Origin: Pycnopodia helianthoides
Lineage: Eukaryota; Echinodermata; Asteroidea; Forcipulatida; Asteriidae
Direction of reading: 5' to 3'
Length of the DNA: 64,000 nt
Assembly: GCA_032158295.1 (NCBI GenBank)
Contig: CM063258.1
Location: 13,429,703-13,493,702 of the forward strand
Below are positions 22,240 through 32,590 of this stretch, piece by piece. Each line of letters begins with the position of its first letter. Positions within the stretch are counted from its first letter, which is position 1. The notes below the pieces were generated by a model that saw nothing but the letters and a program-made list of their open reading frames with translations, did no database searches and was not told where the DNA came from. The position numbers and the translations under genes are program-made.

Positions 22240-22371
22240 GCTACGGCTACAACTGTTGCTACGGGTGTTGCTAAGGATGTCCTATACTTCAACGCATGAT
22301 GATGCGGAAATCTAGCCGTAGCCGCAGCTGTAGCTGCCAATTCGTACACGGCCTCGATCTCTTTCGGGTGG

Positions 22372-22595
22372 ATCAGTGTTGGCTCCGAAAAGAGCCTGTT
22401 TGGTCTCGACGGTTCGAGCAGTACACTCTGCTTGTTTTCAGGAGAATGAAGACGAGCAGAGTGTACTTTTCAAAATGTCGAGATCACACCGGCTCTTCTC
22501 AGAGCCAACACTCCTCCCCCACACGAGGTGGTACCCGCAAGCTTACTATAGCTATAGTTACTTCTTATTTTCCACACCATGCAAAGCTTCAAACA
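22372..22595. mobile_element. FB foldback element
   Basis: The arms 22372-22440 (GTGTTGGCTCCGAAAAGAGC) and 22447-22515 (GGCTCTTCTCAGAGCCAACA) are inverted around a very short loop. The right flank repeats, inverted, the core of the tandem array on the left, then ends CCACACCATGCAAAGCTTC as in the copy at 28558-28873. The hammerhead-like core is degraded here. Confidence 0.8.
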
Positions 22596-22690
22596 TCACT
22601 AATAATCCCCAAAACCCTGGCTTCTGCTGGGACTTTGGCGCCGTCAGCCTGTTTGAAGCACCGTACTAAGAATACTTGTTTTTCAAGATC

Positions 22691-22738
22691 GCTGAGGGAG
22701 CCTAAACTGAATCTGAAGCCGTGATTTTGAAAAAGGCC
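22691..22738. mobile_element. MITE-V fragment
   Basis: TGAGGGAGCCTAAACTG and GAAGCCGTGATTTTGAAAAA match the right end of the full MITE-V at 42342-42500. Confidence 0.6.
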
Positions 22739-23680
22739 CTTGCCTTATTTTGGTTGCACTGATTAGGATGGGCCCAAAACAAGACGGCTGCACTGTGATC
22801 AAAGATAATCACCCCTCCCCCCCTAACGAAAAAATAACAAAATAAAATAAAAAATCTCAATTTCACATGAAACTCACAAAGTCCAAGCCCTGCACCCCTC
22901 CCTCTTTAAAAGAAATAAATACACATTTTCAAAAAGATAATTATTATTTTTTTTTATCATTCGTTGCATTTACAATTCAGGACTTTGAGGGTGCTATGGC
23001 AAAAAGTACTCTTCAAAAATCGAACTTCAACTACTAGTATAGTATATAAGCACAACCTTTGAAAACTTCATAAATAGTTGATACAAATTCTACGTCAAAT
23101 TGAACATGTGAAAAACAAAAACAAAAACAAAACGACCTACAATTTACACACATGCACGCTTGCCCTGGGGATCACACTCCCAAATGTACTTTCAACTTGG
23201 CAAAGAGGGGTGGGGAGGTGGGGCATAGGATAGAAGTTCACTACATGTGTGATGTTCCACATCTGCATCCGACAATGAAAACAGTCCTATCACCCGATTA
23301 GTACTGGCTAGATGACAGTAAATTGGAAGAAACACCTTCAGTGTGTGCCAGCGTGGCCCTCTTGCCTCGTGAACCCTACTGTGGATTTGTCCTTGCGTGT
23401 TGTGCGCGTGTGGAATGAAGTATTGATGGACCCCTTACAAAGTACACTAGACCTTGCTGGTCAATATCTCTTGCCCTTGAGGTTAGGGTATAGTCGACCA
23501 AAGCTTCTTTTTTTTTTCCATCTTAGGAAAGATGAGGGGGAGGTCAGGAGTTGTTTGGTTATGGGCAGGGGAGGGGAAGTTTGGGGGATGATGGGGATGT
23601 CTTGATCGAGTTAGCTCAAAGCTACTCTGATGACTATTTCATAGTATGATGTGGGATGTGTTTGTTTTCTTCTTTTTAAT
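22739..23680. other. Intronic, nothing recognised
   Basis: A-rich in its first 200 bp, with a C-run near 22813. No repeat family or exon was assigned. Confidence 0.5.
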
Positions 23681-23965
23681 TATTCATATTTTTTAATGAG
23701 ATATCGCCTCACTCACAAGGCCGGATGGCCACTTCAAGGTGAGGGCTACACTTAACTGATTTGGGCTGTAGACCCAAATCAACTGTCACCAGGGGCACAT
23801 TGCCCTCTACTCCTGGGGCTGAAACAGGGTCATCACCCCCTTCACAGTCCGTAAGGATGTAGGCATGGGTGTCTTGCTCAAAAGCGCAAGTGTCACGACC
23901 GGGATTCGAACCCACACTCTGCTGCTAACAACACCTGAGCCAGTGACCGCTGGGTCACAATGCGC
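23681..23965 (-). mobile_element. SINE-D, near full length
   Basis: Read on the minus strand: a tRNA-like head with GGGTTCGAATCCCGGTCGTG (B box), GAGCAAGACACCCATGCC, TACGGACTGTGAAGGGGG, CCAGGAGTAGAGGGCA, CTGGTGACAGTTGATTTGGG, and a tail near GCGATATCTCATTAAAAA. A SINE-A tail block follows on the plus strand near 23985-24025. Confidence 0.85.
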
Positions 23966-25502
23966 GTTAACTGCGATTTAATAGTTTCCCTGTCAGTTTT
24001 TCTCTTTTTGTTTATTACTTGATATTTTGAAGAAGAAAACAAATTATAATGATTGTCTTCCACATTCGGGACAAGTACATCATGTAGGCAAATGGATAGT
24101 ACTGGACTAATGGACCTAGACTAAAAGTCAAGTGAAAGAGAAAATGTTTACCCAAAATATGTCAAAGCCTTGGTTCAACAAACATCTGTAATTAAGTCAA
24201 ATTCAGTCTTACTCTTGTTTCAGTCAGCATGTCATGAATACTTCATAGTTAACTCAAACCCTCCCCTTCCCCATGACAACCAATCCAACACAACAACGAA
24301 ACAAAGAAGCTGCGGCACTGAAAGGTCACTTTCCAGATGACTTTAGCCCCCTAAAATTTTTTGGGGTGGAAAGAAAATGTATTTGTTTAAATGCACAGTA
24401 TTGACGAGGGCTGCACTTGGTGTCAACTGGAGCAGATAGAATGCAGGCGGAATCTGCAGCAGCTGCCACCGCCTTCGTCACCCTCTATCCATTATTGGCA
24501 GTAAACCAACCCCCCCCCACTCCTCCCCCCGAAAAAAACTAATACGAGCAAATATCGACGCCCTTACGGGGGCCTGGGTATTGAATTGATTCAGTTCTTA
24601 CATAACACCTGGTTCCAATGAGTCCCATTGGCTAAAGACGTCGCCGTCTGAGTCCATTGGCTCGGTAGTCGTCGTTGTCGTCCCAGTCAGGCGGTGGGTG
24701 AACAATCACCGTACCGCCCGGCAAACCTCGTAATTAACAGCTGTCCAGAGCGTAAACAAAATGTCAACGACTTAATTACAAAATAACAAAGTAAGTGTTC
24801 TGGATTCGTTTTTTTTTCTTCTTCTTTTTCCCCAGAGTGTTTCATCAACGGAGAGATATTAAATTGAGATGTGCTTGATGTTTGCATCATTAATTAGCTG
24901 CTTAAACAAACTACCGGCTGGCTTAATTGCATCAGCGTTCGGTGAGTCTTTTTTTTTTTATAAGCGTGCGGTGCTTGCTTAGTGGTGCCGTGATTCCTAA
25001 TTTAAACAAACCGGTTGTTTACGGATGACTTGGTCTGTGCAGAGACAACACGGCTACATTACCCAGATTATGAAGTGGCCGCTTTTAAATGGATATGGTT
25101 AAAACAAATAACGGTGTATGTATAATCACTTTATGAGTTTTTTGAATATTTAATAACGGGGACAAAATATTCAACTACAGGTAACTCTGTTCGGCATTGG
25201 GAGAAAACAGTAATTAGGTATTAAGATAATTAGAAGACAAGCGCTGGCCTAATTAGACAAACAAAGTGTAAACGTAAATCAAAACATCGGGCCGCCTTTT
25301 TAAAACATCTCCATTAAAGGGGGTGTGTCGATCGTCATGATCAAAGCAGGCCTAAGGCTGTACACGGAATTAGGAACGCTCATCCAGTTACTACAAAAGA
25401 GCGCCCTCCCTCCGCATCGTTTCTATGGGGAGCGCGCATGCGTGTGCAGTAAAACTGGGTTAAAGCTCATAATTCCATGTACAGCCACAGAGGCCTGCCC
25501 CT
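23966..25502. other. Intronic; cluster of TAATTA-type sites, otherwise unassigned
   Basis: No repeat family was assigned from about 24030 to 25500. Between 24720 and 25265 there are many TAATTA/TTAATTAG-like homeodomain-type core sites in sequence of mixed composition. A C-run lies near 24511. This may be a regulatory segment, on inference only. Confidence 0.3.
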
Positions 25503-26024
25503 TTAAAGGCCCTGTACACTATTGGTAAGATCAAAAAACACAAACGTTCACAGATTCACACATCACTTACATGACTTAACGTAAGTAATGGTAGAAAGGG
25601 TTCCTTAAAATATTTCTGCCTAAAATGCTATCGTTTCTGAGAAATGAATAAAACAATAGTTTTTATCGCGCGAACATGAACTTTGTTTGCGACTGTTTTG
25701 TCAGCTCTACCAATCCTGTATAATACCTTTAAACATGAACTTTGTTTGCGACTGTTTTGTCAACTCTACCAATCCTGTATAATACCTTTAAACATAAACT
25801 TTGTTTGCGACTGTTTTGTCACTCTACCAATCCTGTATAATACCTTTAAACATAAACTTTGTTTGCGACTGTTTTGTCAGCTCTACCAATCCTGTATAAT
25901 ACCTTTAAACATAACTTTGTTGCGACTGTTTTGTCAGCTCTACCAATCCTGTATAATACCTTTAAACATGAACTTTGTTTGCGACTGTTTTGTCAGCTCT
26001 ACCAATCCTGTATAATACCTTTAA
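25503..26024. mobile_element. M2 MITE with six-fold amplified end
   Basis: TTAA at 25503-25506 and 26021-26024. The left 170 bp match M2 at 51380-51742 (inverted) and 60789-61130. The right end is replaced by six tandem 59-bp units starting at 25674, 25733, 25792, 25850, 25909 and 25966. Each unit contains CTTTGTTTGCGACTGTTTTG and CCAATCCTGTATAATACCTT, the family's terminal segment. Confidence 0.92.
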
Positions 26025-26398
26025 GCGGTGAACAAATCACGCTGTCAAATATTTCCTACATTCAGAAAAGCATAGAGCAAGGACCAGTAGCAGAAAGTAA
26101 GCTGGCACAACTGTACAAGTCGGGAGTGAGGAGTTGTTTGCTTGTAATATTAGTGGTTTAGAGATATTATTAAACTAATAAAAAATCATTTTGACGGTTT
26201 AGTCAATATGTATTTATTTATTTATTTTTTCAACTATGGAAATCTTGCATGGAAATGATCAATACATAATTTGATTATTTCGATAAGCAAGCCTTTATGG
26301 TCCATTGTTTTTCTGGATGATACGTTTCACCGTTTTTAATATGAAGTGAAAGACCTATGGGGAATGAGTTACATGTTATAGCCGTGCAGGCTCGGTGA
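26025..26398. other. Intronic, (ATTT)n only
   Basis: A short ATTT-rich microsatellite lies near 26210-26229. Nothing else was recognised. Confidence 0.5.
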
Positions 26399-26590
26399 GG
26401 TTTTTCTTTATGAGGTGGGGGCAGAAATGTACTATGAGAGCATCACCCCCCCCCAAAAAAAATAAAAAAAAATAAAAATAGGTTTTTTTTTATGAGGTGG
26501 GAGCAGAAATGTACTATGAGAACACCCCCCCCCAAAGTTTTTCTTTATGAGGTGGGGGCAGAAATGTACTACCCCTACCCCCCAAAAAAG
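26399..26590. repeat. Three-copy tandem repeat with C- and A-runs
   Basis: TTTATGAGGTGGGGGCAGAA-type units begin near 26405, 26488 and 26543, each followed by ATGTACTA and an ACCCCCCCC/AAAA run. Confidence 0.85.
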
Positions 26591-26596
26591 GTAAAA

Positions 26597-26719
26597 CAAC
26601 GGGAGGGAAACTGACTGGGTAAATTTTAACTAATTTTTGGTTGGACAAAGACAAATTGACTGGAGCTGAGTCTGAACCTGGGACCTCCGGATTAACCACC
26701 TGAGCCATCTAGCCCTACT
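26597..26719 (-). mobile_element. SINE-A copy
   Basis: Reverse-strand SINE-A: GGGAAACTGACTGGGTAAAT (tail), AATTGACTGGAGC (linker), then GAACCTGGGACCTCCGGATT and CACCTGAGCCATCTAGCCC (B and A boxes on the minus strand). Confidence 0.85.
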
Positions 26720-27827
26720 TGTGTGGCTTTACTTTGTTCTGTTTCATTCTACCGAGAAAAAGAAACCCAAACAAAATACCTCTTTAATGACAAGGAGTCC
26801 CCGCCCCCGCCCACCCAAAACAGATTGCTATTTATTATGTTTGAAAATAAAACTAACATCACAGATCCTTGTCTGATTCTTCAAGAAGGTACATGCCTTT
26901 AATTTGTTCTCTGGTCATGGCCTTGGTGATCCTCCCTTTTTCCACTTGATTTACCGTAAAGGGAAATTGCATATCTTGGTCCCCCACCCCTCTCCCAACT
27001 CAGGACACACTTCAAGGCCTAGCTGGCGGTTTACTTGTTTAATTATTTTTGTCTTTTTTCCCAGTTGCGATCGAGACGTCACCAACCTCATACTGGGAGT
27101 CGGGTAAACATGATCGAATAGTGATCTGCCCGGCCCAGGAACGCGTAAGCCGTGTGTCAACTGATTTGCAGAAACACCTGTGATTTCCCTATAGACACCA
27201 ACCAATCATTACCTCCGATATTAATGACATCATCATGCGCAGTGACAACACTGTTTGTCTTTAATCAGTGTTTCTAGATCTTTGGTATTGATATTCTCTA
27301 TGAGATCACACATAGATTTTGGGGGGCAGCTTTCCCCTTGCAGCCAAAACACAAGAGTAAGTGAAACAGTCAGGTACCTTTTTTTAAGCCTCAGTGCATT
27401 ACCTTAGAATGGAGTACAGGGAACCCAGTGGCAAGACCGATGCGTTCTGCTCTTTTAGCTGATCCTAATAATCCCCTCTTTACGGAATTGTTTTGACTTT
27501 AAACAACTGCTGCTCAACTTGAATATAATTATGACTTGCAAATGTTTCACACAGGAGTATATGCATCGCTAGAGACTAAACAATTTCACAAACTCTGTAA
27601 TCAGTGCAGACCCGTTTCAGAGTAGAACAGTCCCTAATCATTTCTTCCATCTTTTTAAAACCATGCAGTCCTGAAGACACAGCTCACGGTTTGAAATGTC
27701 AAGACTTGAACTCTCACTGGATCGTCATCTTGGATCAGAACCCCCCCCCCCCTCCATTTCTTCCTGGAAGAGATTACTACAGAGCTGTCAACTGTAAAAG
27801 AGAGATTCCCTCGAGCACAAAGTTCAG
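26720..27827. other. Intronic, nothing recognised
   Basis: Has a C-run at 27741-27752. Open frames on both strands near 26951-27205 show no domain. No repeat was assigned. Confidence 0.5.
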
Positions 27828-27945
27828 GTCTGGAATTTCATCTTTGAGAGACGAGGCCGTTTTCGTTTTGCAGAGGACACTTCCTATGGACAACTTTTGA
27901 AGGGGGCACCATGGCCAAGACCAGGGGCAATTCAGAGGCCATGGC
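27828..27945. mobile_element. MITE-R fragment
   Basis: GGTCTGGAATTTCATCTTTG, CATGGCCAAGACCAGGGGCA and AGAGGCCATGGCC match, inverted, the complete MITE-R at 43413-43577. Confidence 0.7.
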
Positions 27946-27949
27946 CCCC

Positions 27950-28085
27950 ATATAGCCATTTTGAGATATGGTGGACACAATACTTTGGCGCATTTGGGTT
28001 TGGGTATTTTGTCTGTATGCAACCAAACCAAACAGTGAACTCCTACAGTATCCACCATACCCCCAAAAAAGGCGAATGGCCTTCG
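27950..28085. mobile_element. MITE-S copy
   Basis: Starts ATAGCCATTTTGAGATATGG and ends CCACCATACCCCCAAAAAAG. The centre is TGTCTGTATGCAACCAAACC. Related copies are at 31334-31475 and 31619-31729. Confidence 0.75.
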
Positions 28086-28370
28086 CCTCCAAGTTAATGC
28101 TTTACAGAGCTCATGAATGAATACTAGAATTAGTCACAAGAGTCTCATATGCCTCACTTAACATGACACATATATTATTATCAATACTTCACTACACCAA
28201 TAAACACTGTATAATTGGCCTATTTGGAAGTGGCAGGACTGTTAGGTAGATCGAGTTTCAAGAAGCTAATGCGACCCTTATTTGGTCATGTGCAAATTAC
28301 TCCACTGGGGTCTTTCAAAGGATCTAGATCCAAAGAATCCAAGGGGGAAGAAAGTACCCCACTATATTGC

Positions 28371-28510
28371 AAACTTGAAAAATTGACTAGAGTTGGATTT
28401 GAACCTGGGACCTATGAATTAACACGCCGGCACTCTACCAACCGAGCCGTCTAATGTTGGCAGTTTCCTTAGTTTGTCAACATCTTTGTTTGGGGTGCCA
28501 TGAGTCAGAA
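28371..28510 (-). mobile_element. SINE-A copy, long form
   Basis: AATTGACTAGAGTTGGATTT, GAACCTGGGACCTATGAATT and CTCTACCAACCGAGCCGTCT, then GGCAGTTTCCTTAGTTTGTC and GGGTGCCATGAGTCAGAAGC. The last blocks are an upstream extension shared with 40195-40375 and 61240-61390. Confidence 0.8.
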
Positions 28511-28525
28511 GCAATGCCGGTGTTG

Positions 28526-29066
28526 TGGCGCAATCTGCAGCCAACCATACCAGAAAATTAGGAAAACTATAAATAATTAATAGTAAACTTGCGGGTACAA
28601 CCATGTGTAATTCTCTTTTGTTTGAGTGTTGGCTCTGAGAAGAGCCGGTTTGGTCTCGACGTTTCGAACAGTATACTCTGCTCGTCTTCAGTATACTCTG
28701 CTCGTCTCCTGAAGACGAGCAGAGTATACTGTTCGAAACGTCGAGACCAAACCAGCTCTTCTCAGAGCCAACACTCAAACAAAAGAGATTTACACATGGT
28801 TGTACCCGCAAGTTTACTATTAATTATTTATAGTTTTCCTATTTGTCCACACCATGCAAAGCTTCAAACAATACATACCAGAAAACACCACGGCAGACCC
28901 CTTCTCTTAACGCTAAGTTACTGGGTTCTTTTTTTACGTGCATTACACAACATGATGGCTTTAAGTTTGAGGACACAAGTGTCAAAACCAGGACTTGAAC
29001 CAACACTCTGCTGATCAGAACCACCGGAACTTAAGTCCAGTGCGCTTGACCGCTCGGCCAAGCCAC
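28526..29066 (-). mobile_element. SINE-B, minus strand, split by a foldback element
   Basis: The parts 28526-28557 and 28874-29066 form a minus-strand SINE-B (GTGGCGCAATCTGCAGCCAA; CCACGGCAGACCCCTTCTCT; GGACTTGAACCAACACTC; GCGCTTGACCGCTCGGCCA). The 316-bp foldback at 28558-28873 interrupts it and duplicates CATACCAGAAAA. Confidence 0.85.
28558..28873. mobile_element. FB foldback element, 130-bp arms
   Basis: The arms 28561-28690 and 28710-28839 are near-perfect inverted repeats with a 19-bp spacer. The element is flanked by a 12-bp direct repeat CATACCAGAAAA (28546-28557 and 28874-28885). A unique tail, TCCACACCATGCAAAGCTTC, follows the right arm. At 28709-28738 it reads CTGAAGA, C, GAGCAG-loop-CTGTTC, GAAA, a hammerhead-like core. 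A mirror copy is on the minus strand in the left arm. Confidence 0.9.
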
Positions 29067-29068
29067 AC

Positions 29069-30365
29069 CACATAGGACGTCTGCACAACAGCAAACCAAG
29101 GACTACGCACAGGTTCCTTAAAATCAATTTGCGGCACTAAAACGAAGACAGTGTTCAAATGAAAGTGACTCAATTTGAATCCAGCGCAAGAAAAATACAT
29201 CGCTGGATCGAACCACATTGAGCACACTTTGGTGACCCAATTCTTGTTTTTGTTGAATCATTCCACTCGGCTCACTGCATGAAAAATAACTTCACTCGCG
29301 AAACCCAGTGACTCATAACAACACTGCTCCCCTTCCCCCAACCCTCAACCGCCTTGTCCCATTACCCTTTCTTTTATGGCAGTGTTTGATACTTTTTTAT
29401 GACTCTAACATCATAAACTAGGTTGTCAGGTATATCTACGGTTTCCATGGTGTAAACCATGCTCCTCTCTGATTAGAAACCTTTCTCCACGGCAAACCAC
29501 AGTACAAAAAACAAAAAGGATGACCCGAGATTTTATTCGATTTTTGTTTCTGCCGTGCAAACAAAAATTGTCCACACCGAGTGAATAGACGATGTATTAT
29601 TTTTGTTGCCAGAAATGTCATCTAGTAATGCACACATGACATTTAACATACCTCTCTCTATTCGAATCCAATTTTTCATGGAAACTATTTATGCAATCAC
29701 ATGAATAATTCGCTAAATCAAAGGCGCGTCTATTGCATTGCAAGCGTCCTCTTGTATTTAGTTTCATTTTTGTGTCTTTCTTTTTTTCCTTCTTTCTTGA
29801 TGAGGCAGCGACAGGGAAATTTGAGCTAAATGCCAGAGAGTCTTAATCTCATCTGCAACAACAAATAAAAGAGAGGAAAAAAACCATCTACGCTGCTCCT
29901 TATTTTATAAGGCCTATCCATAATTCACATGAACGTGGAAGATAATCTTTCCCTCAAAGAACAGCATATTGATGAAGATGCTCCACAAAATGTAATCACA
30001 TTACCTCATCGAACAAATTATTCACCACAAATTTGTAAAGTCACGGCAAGCACAAAGCCAACTATTTTTACATAAAGTTGTTCTCGCCTTCACACACTGC
30101 AGTGAAGCTAATGTGTAATATGCTTTGTTGGGCAAAAGGCCCCCCCCCCCATCCTAAGTTTTGAGAAGGAGAAAAACTTGAAATGTTTTCCTTCACCAAA
30201 GATGTGCTGGAAAAAAAAACAATGAATTGAGAATTAATCAATGGGACACTTCAGAAAGCCTTTCAAAAACTCAAATTGTATATTTATAGGCTATTACCAG
30301 AGAAACAGGCCCTGGAGGATGCTGCTGCTCTGAGGCACTCTGTGTCCCTGCAGTATATTGATCCC
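29069..30365. other. Intronic, nothing recognised
   Basis: Has a C-run at 30140-30149. No exon or repeat family was assigned. Confidence 0.5.
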
Positions 30366-30597
30366 TGTGACACATGTGCCTGGCTAAATGATGCCATGTG
30401 ACACCCGTGTCTGGCTTTTGATGATATCATGTGACATGTTTGTCTGGCTAAATGACATCATGTGACATGCGTGTATGGCAAAAATGACATCACGTAATAT
30501 ACGTGTATGGCAAAAATGACATGTGTGTACGGCAAAATGACATCATGTGGCATGTTCGATGGCAAAATGACATCATGTGACATGCGTGTATGGCAAA
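30366..30597. repeat. Tandem repeat, about 33-37-bp unit, seven copies
   Basis: Variants of ATGACATCATGTGACATGCG plus TGTATGGCAAA repeat about seven times, with indels. The array ends exactly where a SINE-A begins. Confidence 0.88.
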
Positions 30598-30668
30598 ATT
30601 GACTAGAACTGGATTTGAACCTGCAACCTCCGGATTGATGCTCTACCGACTGAGCTATCCAGCAAAAG
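30598..30668 (-). mobile_element. SINE-A head
   Basis: AATTGACTAGAACTGGATTT, GAACCTGCAACCTCCGG and CTACCGACTGAGCTATCCAG. This is the minus-strand tRNA-like head. The tail is missing at the junction with the tandem array. Confidence 0.8.
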
Positions 30669-31333
30669 GACGCAATAATCCAAAGAAGTCTTTTAATTAG
30701 TTTCAATTTGGAAGTTTTGGACATCATCAAGGTATACCACAGCAACCACAGAGCCAAATCGACTGATGAAGGGAAGCAATCAGGCCACTCGATTAAAAAA
30801 CAATAGAGGAAGCGGACAACGATGCCTCGCTGATGAGTGCCACCGCTGAGCACCAGCCTCATCCTTCCTCTTTCCAACTCCCTGCACTATACTCTCTCGT
30901 ACTGTGCCCTCATCGTACGCAGGTGTCAAACCGCCTCGCTGAAAAACATCAGCCGGATCATCGCTCAATCTCCTACTTTTCAATTGCACTTATGTTCTGG
31001 GTCAACGGATGGTTCCCGTTTATATATCTATATATATATACATGTTTCTCTCATCTCTTGCGTTGTTGTGTTCCGCTCCGAGGGGACAGGTAGGTTCACC
31101 TTCTCGTTGTGTATTAGACTACATCGGGGCAATTTGCCCACGCTAATTGGCACAGTTGGTAGCCCATCCGTGTATAACGCACACCGTGGGTTGGGCCTAT
31201 TAGCTGTCACGACTCAAAGTGTTTGTTGGTTGATTGAGCTGTTTTCTGTTGTGCCTCGGCTTTATTGTCTAAACCAGTTATTGTTTTTGCCGTGTATAGG
31301 TCTTGCACTATTTCTATTAGGCTTAATTGCATA
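30669..31333. other. Intronic, nothing recognised
   Basis: Open frames on both strands at 30458-31379 are AT/TA-interrupted and lack domains. A short TA run lies near 31021-31040. Confidence 0.5.
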
Positions 31334-31475
31334 TAAGCCATTTTTGAGATACGGGCGCCACAGGGCGGTCACATTATAATTGCGCCGTTAGGTTTGGGCA
31401 AACCTGTCTGTATACAACCCAAACCAAACGGTGCACTCCTACGGTGTTTACCATATTATCTCAGAAAAAGGCTAA
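31334..31475. mobile_element. MITE-S copy
   Basis: ATAAGCCATTTTTGAGATAC at the left, GTCTGTATACAACCCAAACC in the centre, CTACGGTGTTTACCATATT at the right. Confidence 0.7.
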
Positions 31476-31618
31476 AAATAGCATTCCTGAAACCATCGCT
31501 ACTCCTTTGGAGTATGCACCACCGGCAGCCAAATGGGTGCACAGATTGCTAATTGTTCACTCCAATAATCTCCACCCTTGCAGGTACTTGTTTAATCTTG
31601 AGTGAAGAGAAGCAATTA

Positions 31619-31729
31619 TAGTTTTACACAGCATTATGACACTACTAGGTTTGGGTAAATCCATCTGTATACACCCAAACCAAAGGGTGCACTCCTACGG
31701 TGTCCACCATACCTCAAAACAGCTAATGG
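31619..31729. mobile_element. MITE-S partial copy
   Basis: TAGGTTTGGGTAAATCCATC, CTGTATACACCCAAACCAAA and CTACGGTGTCCACCATACC match the copy 0.3 kb upstream. The left end is diverged. Confidence 0.65.
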
Positions 31730-31941
31730 GGTGAGGGTCAGCGCTGACAAAAGGCCTGAGAATAGGATTCAATGTTTTTACAAGGTATGTTGAAATGCTG
31801 GCACTTCCACCTTTCAGTAATCCCTCGAGTTACAGAAGTCAAGGAGCTTCAGAGACCAGTAACCTCAGCACTAAAAAAAAGCCGACTAAAGAGCTTTGAT
31901 TCTTTGTATCTGTACAAAATACCAGTTACTCCCTGTCACCA

Positions 31942-32098
31942 GGGCCCAATTTCATAGAGCTGCTTAAGCAGAAAATATTGCTTAACAATTGTCTGCTAAG
32001 CAGAAATGAGCAGGACACCAGTCACAAATTGTACATGTGACATAGTATTTTGGCTGGTAACCTTATTTGTGCTTAAGCGGCTCTATGAAATTAGGCCC
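31942..32098. mobile_element. MITE-P copy, well preserved
   Basis: Starts GGGCCCAATTTCATAGAGCT and ends GGCTCTATGAAATTAGGCCC. Internal AAGCAGAAATGAGCAGGA and TTGGCTGGTAACCTTATTTG. Confidence 0.9.
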
Positions 32099-32310
32099 AG
32101 GCTAACACAAAAAAGTCTGAAATTTCTCACCCCTGTGTATGACACAGTATCTAATTGAGATCAGCAGCCTATCTAGGATTTTGTTGGGGGTGTAACAAAA
32201 TCAAGGATCAGTCTTTAGCATTTTTCCCAATAGTCGACTATTAAATAAGTATATTTTCAGCAGAATAAACTATTTATGCATCTTGTATGCATTTTCATTT
32301 TACTTGACCA

Positions 32311-32458
32311 GGGCTCGATTTCACAAAGCACTAAGATTCATCTTAAAGATGAGTTATCAATATCACCATAGTGATTTGTATTGTGACATCACACTTTGCT
32401 TAGCAGTTATTGATACACAGTTAAGATCAATCTTAGCTCTTTGTGAAATCGACACCTG
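32311..32458. mobile_element. MITE-T copy
   Basis: Left GGCTCGATTTCACAAAGCAC and right AGCTCTTTGTGAAATCGACA are inverted ends, with TAAGATTCATCTTAA palindromes inside. A MITE-P start (GGGCCCAATTTAATAGAGC) abuts the right end. Confidence 0.8.
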
Positions 32459-32590
32459 GGCCCAATTTAATAGAGCTGCCTCATGAGAGTATTACCTTTG
32501 ACAAGTCAGGGTTTCACCGTGGCAACAATGATATTTTCAAAGGAAAACGATTACTCGGGAAGCTCCAAAAAGTTCCGGAAATTAACGAAA

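Noticed and set aside
25683..26161. Repetitive open frames with CLRLFCQLYQSCIIP-like repeats
   Set aside because: They are translations of the 59-bp MITE-end array. The unit is not a multiple of three and indels change frame.
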